In this document: piece by piece, positions 60,164 to 63,169 of the stretch | How positions within the stretch are numbered: the stretch's first letter is position 1 | Layout of the letters: the number at the start of each line of letters is the position of its first letter | NCBI RefSeq assembly: GCF_009696065.1 | Contig: NZ_VUMS01000018.1 | Coordinates: 1-63,169 of the forward strand | Reading direction: 5' to 3' | DNA: 63,169 nt | From: Oliverpabstia intestinalis | Lineage (GTDB): Bacteria; Bacillota; Clostridia; Lachnospirales; Lachnospiraceae | Translations under genes and position numbers: made by a program | Notes under the pieces: generated by a model | Told to the model about the DNA's origin: nothing | The model's database searches: none | The model's input: the letters and a program-made list of their open reading frames with translations, nothing else

Positions 60164-61501
60164 ATGATGTGGAAAAAAGTTATTAGCATGCTGCTGGTCG
60201 CAGCTATGCTGGCGATGCCTATAGGCTGTGGAAAGGACGGAAACAAGGATAAAGACACAACTTCAGGAGTAGAAACGACAGATACCGGAGACGATTCTGC
60301 CGAAACGGATGCTCCGCCCAAAACACCGGTACCAAAGGAGGACAAAGAAACCAAAGAATCAGATAAAGACACGGATACCGAGAACGAAACAGATTTCTCG
60401 GACGATGATTATGAACCGGCACAGGTTACGAAAAAAGAATATGAAAGTATGTCTGCTCAGGATCTGATAGATCGTATCAAAGACGTGAAAAATATCACAG
60501 AAGACGAAGCACTGGCACTCTATTCTACATATGCTTATGCAAACTATACAGAAGACTTTTATGGCAGAGAAGAAAATATTACCGATGAAGCTTTCAAAAT
60601 CCTCAAGGATGATGGCTGTAAGATTCCATATACCACAACAATCAGGGATAACATGCTCCACAGTGAGAATGCCAACGTTCGCGCCTATGCATTCACTACG
60701 ATCGGAGGCCTGTTTGGCACAAGCAGTGAGGAAGAAAAGATGGCAGAAGAAGTACTGGCCAAGGAAACAGAACCTGTAGTATTATTTGCCGCTTTAAGAA
60801 GTCTTGGAGGTGCCGTGAGCAATCCGGCGGTTGCAGAGTTCGTTTTGAATATGACCGAGCACGAGAACGCCAATGTCCGGAAACAGGCAGCCCTTGCTAT
60901 AGGATCTGAATGGGCTATGGGTATTGACGGCATGGTAGATGCCATTCTCAAACTGCTGGGGGATGAGGATGAGGAAGTAAGAACGTGTGCATATAAGTAT
61001 GCCGGAAGACTCCACGATGACCGGGTGATCGATCCGCTGGAGGAAGTTCTGAAGGACAGCAGTCTGGTTCGGTTCCACGATGCGTGCATCACTTCCCTGA
61101 CCTATATGTGGTATGATTACCCCAGCCATAGATATACCAATGAAAGGGCATATCGCATAACGATAGATTATCTGTCACAGAAGCCACGCAACGGAGATAT
61201 TCCATATTGGACAACGGTTGGCGCATTCAGAAGTGCTTCCAGCATGGGCACCAGCTATGAAGACTGGAAGAAAGAAGCCACCTATTTTGATGAGGCAGAA
61301 ATTAATAACCTGATGCTGGATATCGTAGCGGATCAGGATGCAGACAGAAGAGGAAGAGAAATCGCAATGAAATATATCATGGAGCGTGGAGACGATGCTT
61401 CAAAAGAAAGCTTAAAAAATATCATGGAAAATATGACCGAGGATGATCCGGGGCAGTTCCTGATGTCCCACACCTATGAAGCTTTGATAAATAAAGAGTA
61501 A
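60164..61501 (+). CDS. Lipoprotein with HEAT-like repeats
   Basis: A 445-residue predicted lipoprotein. The signal ends in a lipobox with Cys22 (MPIGC), followed by a Lys/Asp/Thr-rich linker of about 70 residues. Residues 160-300 have repeated helical pairs of HEAT/PBS type (ENANVRAYAF, ENANVRKQAALAIG, EDEEVRTCAYKYAGRL, DDRVIDPLEEVLKD). These suggest a protein-binding solenoid on the outer membrane-facing side. GGGAGG precedes ATG. The stop codon lies in a palindromic element. Function is unknown. Confidence 0.82.
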   Translation: MMWKKVISMLLVAAMLAMPIGCGKDGNKDKDTTSGVETTDTGDDSAETDAPPKTPVPKEDKETKESDKDTDTENETDFSDDDYEPAQVTKKEYESMSAQDLIDRIKDVKNITEDEALALYSTYAYANYTEDFYGREENITDEAFKILKDDGCKIPYTTTIRDNMLHSENANVRAYAFTTIGGLFGTSSEEEKMAEEVLAKETEPVVLFAALRSLGGAVSNPAVAEFVLNMTEHENANVRKQAALAIGSEWAMGIDGMVDAILKLLGDEDEEVRTCAYKYAGRLHDDRVIDPLEEVLKDSSLVRFHDACITSLTYMWYDYPSHRYTNERAYRITIDYLSQKPRNGDIPYWTTVGAFRSASSMGTSYEDWKKEATYFDEAEINNLMLDIVADQDADRRGREIAMKYIMERGDDASKESLKNIMENMTEDDPGQFLMSHTYEALINKE

Positions 61502-61617
61502 CTATTCAGTAGCCACTGTCCCGCGAGGTGTTTTGGCATGAATACACCAAAATCCCATCACCGAAGGTGATTTTAAATGAATTTTGAATCGTAACTGTGA
61601 AGGTACTGAACGGTTAC
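61498..61617. repeat. Palindromic element overlapping the lipoprotein stop codon
   Basis: Ends GTAACTATTCAG (61498-61509, containing the TAA) and CTGAACGGTTAC (61606-61617) pair with one wobble and one mismatch. The interior CGCGAGGTGTTTT is shared with the element at 47136, and CATCACCGAAGGTGAT forms an inner hairpin. Confidence 0.65.
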
Positions 61618-61627
61618 AATAAAGAAT

Positions 61628-61700
61628 AACAGATTACCACATGGGCAATCTGTTCGCAGTACATCGGGAGGGTTCATCCCTCCCGATCTATCTTAGGTGC
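61628..61700 (+). promoter_or_regulatory. Structured leader of the second lipoprotein gene
   Basis: Two hairpins, AACAGATT/AATCTGTT (about 61628-61655) and the 10-bp ATCGGGAGGG/CCCTCCCGAT (61663-61687), are followed by TTAGGTGC at 61693-61700. The same TTAGGTGC occurs at 63149-63156 near the window end. The second hairpin has no T-run. Confidence 0.4.
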
Positions 61701-61732
61701 GCTCGAAATCTTTTATAAAGGGGGAAACATGT

Positions 61733-62995
61733 ATGAAAAATAAAAATATATTGCTCAGAGCCCTTCTTACAGGAACGCTCTGCATTACATCGCTGATCAT
61801 ATTTACCGGATGTATTGACAAGAAAGACGGAGACGGCATGGTAAATGGAAGAACGGCGGATGGAGAACTCCCGGAGAATGGGGATGCCGAACCGGTTCCC
61901 ATCAAAGCCAACAAGGCCGGAAAACCGGAAATAAAAGACAGTTCCACTACAGAGGAACCGGAACAGCCGGAAGAACTGGAGACTACTCCAAAACCGGAAA
62001 AGAAAGAAGAGACAGAAGAACAGAAAGCAGAGAAGTCTCTGGAAGCTTTCCGCCAGAGCATGGAAGGAACCCTTCAGAACTTTGGAGTGGCCTTTCTTGG
62101 AGAAGTGGACGAATCCTATGCAGACCGGATACCGGAATGGATCGAAGAAAACTTTCCGGATTTTTCGGAGGAATATCCATTTGTAAAGATGATTCCTGAA
62201 GAAAGGATCATTGGAAACGAAATCGGACAGCTGTTTTGCGTTGTTCCGAGAAGCGGTGATGATCCGGTGGAGATCATAGAACAGAGGATGAACTTTGAGA
62301 CTTTTGAGATGGATGAAGTAGGGCAACTGTATTCCTCCGAGACCGGAGAACCATATCTTGTGATGTGTAACGGAGTGGGAGGATATGCTACGGCTATGAT
62401 CTCCATGGGAACAGAAGCCGGCTACCAGGCAGACTGGTATCCCATGATGGATATGCTTGGACGCGTGGCAATCCCTGTCACCGAGTCGGATGAGCCCCAG
62501 GCTAAGGATTTTACGGATTATGCCGCCTGCGGTGCCAGCAGATTTGGAGGATGGTATGGAGATGTCAGTATGGAGCTGAAAGAAAAGGATCTGGCAGACA
62601 CTAGCTGGGAACTTCAGATAGCGATGGGAAGTACAGATAGTTATGGAAACTATTTTCTGGAATTCCGAAAAGGCGGGAAATTACATATTTCGTGGTGTGA
62701 AAGAGAATATGGCGTGGACGAAGAGAACTACGATGATACAGAAACAGAGGCTTATGAAGGAACCTGGAGCTGTTCCCAGGAGAAGGGGAGGACGTATCTG
62801 ACAATGGAGGTGACACGAACCGGTGGCGAATGGTATCAGAAGGGTGAAGATCCGGTTAGCTGGTCAGAAACATTCTGTGTGTATTCTGTATACAGCGGCT
62901 CGGGACTGCTTCTGGAAAATGAGACAGAAAACGCCAGCATGCCGTCCAATCAAAATGATACACAGCTTCTGGAGGCCATCAGGACCTATGGATAA
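61733..62995 (+). CDS. Predicted lipoprotein of unknown function
   Basis: A 420-residue predicted lipoprotein from ATG 61733, preceded by AAGGGGGAAA. The signal ends in a lipobox with Cys near 27 (FTGC), followed by a Glu/Pro/Lys-rich linker to about residue 130. The rest looks globular with aromatic and Glu-rich strands (DTSWELQIAMGS, YFLEFRKGGKLHISWC, YEGTWSCSQEKGRTYLTMEV), resembling a lipocalin-like module in its C-terminal half. No family is firmly recognised. It follows another lipoprotein gene and a repeat element. Confidence 0.78.
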   Translation: MKNKNILLRALLTGTLCITSLIIFTGCIDKKDGDGMVNGRTADGELPENGDAEPVPIKANKAGKPEIKDSSTTEEPEQPEELETTPKPEKKEETEEQKAEKSLEAFRQSMEGTLQNFGVAFLGEVDESYADRIPEWIEENFPDFSEEYPFVKMIPEERIIGNEIGQLFCVVPRSGDDPVEIIEQRMNFETFEMDEVGQLYSSETGEPYLVMCNGVGGYATAMISMGTEAGYQADWYPMMDMLGRVAIPVTESDEPQAKDFTDYAACGASRFGGWYGDVSMELKEKDLADTSWELQIAMGSTDSYGNYFLEFRKGGKLHISWCEREYGVDEENYDDTETEAYEGTWSCSQEKGRTYLTMEVTRTGGEWYQKGEDPVSWSETFCVYSVYSGSGLLLENETENASMPSNQNDTQLLEAIRTYG

Positions 62996-63047
62996 TGTTT
63001 CGAGAAACCGACAGGATAAAGATTCAGAGAGTATATAAAGAATAGGT

Positions 63048-63120
63048 AATTGCGAAACTCGCTAAGCTCGTTCGCAATTCTGAACCAAAACAAGGATGAA
63101 TTCGTGCAAAGCACGAATTC
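63048..63120. other. Two hairpins after the last lipoprotein gene
   Basis: AATTGCGAA pairs with TTCGCAATT (63048-63079) and GAATTCGTGC with GCACGAATTC around AAA (63098-63120). Neither has a clear T-run; they could be weak terminators or part of another repeat that continues outside the window. Confidence 0.45.
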
Positions 63121-63169
63121 TGGAATGAAATGTAGATAACCGGACATTTTAGGTGCACTTTAATAAGGC

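Noticed and set aside
1-63169. CRISPR arrays, prophage genes or insertion-sequence transposases
   Set aside because: No regularly spaced direct repeats, integrase, phage structural or transposase frames were found; only small non-coding palindromic repeats are present.

Overview
The window looks like a chromosomal segment from a low-to-mid GC Gram-positive gut Clostridia, most likely Lachnospiraceae. The evidence is strong AAGGAGG-type ribosome sites, TTGACA/TATAAT promoters, a Spo0A-type DNA-binding domain, wall teichoic acid genes, LytR-CpsA-Psr (LCP) ligases and choline-binding-like wall repeats. Genus cannot be fixed from this sequence alone.

Layout: positions 1-1117 hold the 3' end of a 23S rRNA and seven tRNAs (Asn, Glu, Thr, Met, Asp, Val, Leu) closed by a terminator; no 5S rRNA follows the 23S. 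From about 1.5 to 52.4 kb lies one very large cell-surface glycopolymer locus. (a) 2.1-11.5 kb: nucleotide-sugar dehydratase, a phosphoglycosyl transferase/GT2 fusion, three CDP-glycerol glycerophosphotransferases, TagD-type cytidylyltransferase and a TagGH-like exporter, i.e. a poly(glycerol phosphate) teichoic acid module. (b) 11.5-20 kb: a minus-strand operon (DUF2304, two GT2, a membrane-anchored repeat protein), a D,D-carboxypeptidase, and a secreted metallo-beta-lactamase-fold protein with wall-binding repeats. (c) 20-35.6 kb: a DUF2142 membrane protein, RmlC, a Wzm/Wzt-like exporter whose ATPase carries a C-terminal putative glycan-recognition domain, a 1890-residue methyltransferase/kinase-like/coiled-coil/GT2/GT4/GT4 protein, a tandem GT2 protein, GtrA and a second polytopic GT-C-like protein. 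(d) 35.6-42.2 kb: a minus operon (ATP-grasp, PLP-fold protein, GtrB-like GT2) divergent from a plus operon (LicD, GT2, Wzx flippase). (e) 42.3-52.4 kb: an ArnE/ArnF-like small-transporter pair, a WecE-like transaminase, more GT2 enzymes, a polyprenyl-phosphate sugar-1-phosphate transferase, two LCP ligases and another GT2.

After 52.4 kb the content turns to housekeeping: HtrA-type protease, ClpX-like ATPase, a zinc-ribbon protein, purine nucleoside phosphorylase, GH13 alpha-glucosidase, a tRNA-Leu(CAG) on the minus strand and two lipoproteins.

Working model (inference): the locus builds at least two polymers, a glycerol-phosphate teichoic acid exported by TagGH and a heteropolysaccharide exported by Wzm/Wzt, plus Wzx-flipped units or side chains; undecaprenyl-phosphate sugars made by GtrB/DPM-like enzymes are flipped by GtrA or the ArnEF-like pair and used outside the membrane by GT-C proteins; LCP proteins attach products to peptidoglycan. 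The most striking candidates are the WbdD/WbdA-like giant fusion coupled to a Wzt with a C-terminal domain, a ~182-nt nearly continuous hairpin at 54592-54773, and a family of palindromic elements lying exactly on gene stop codons.
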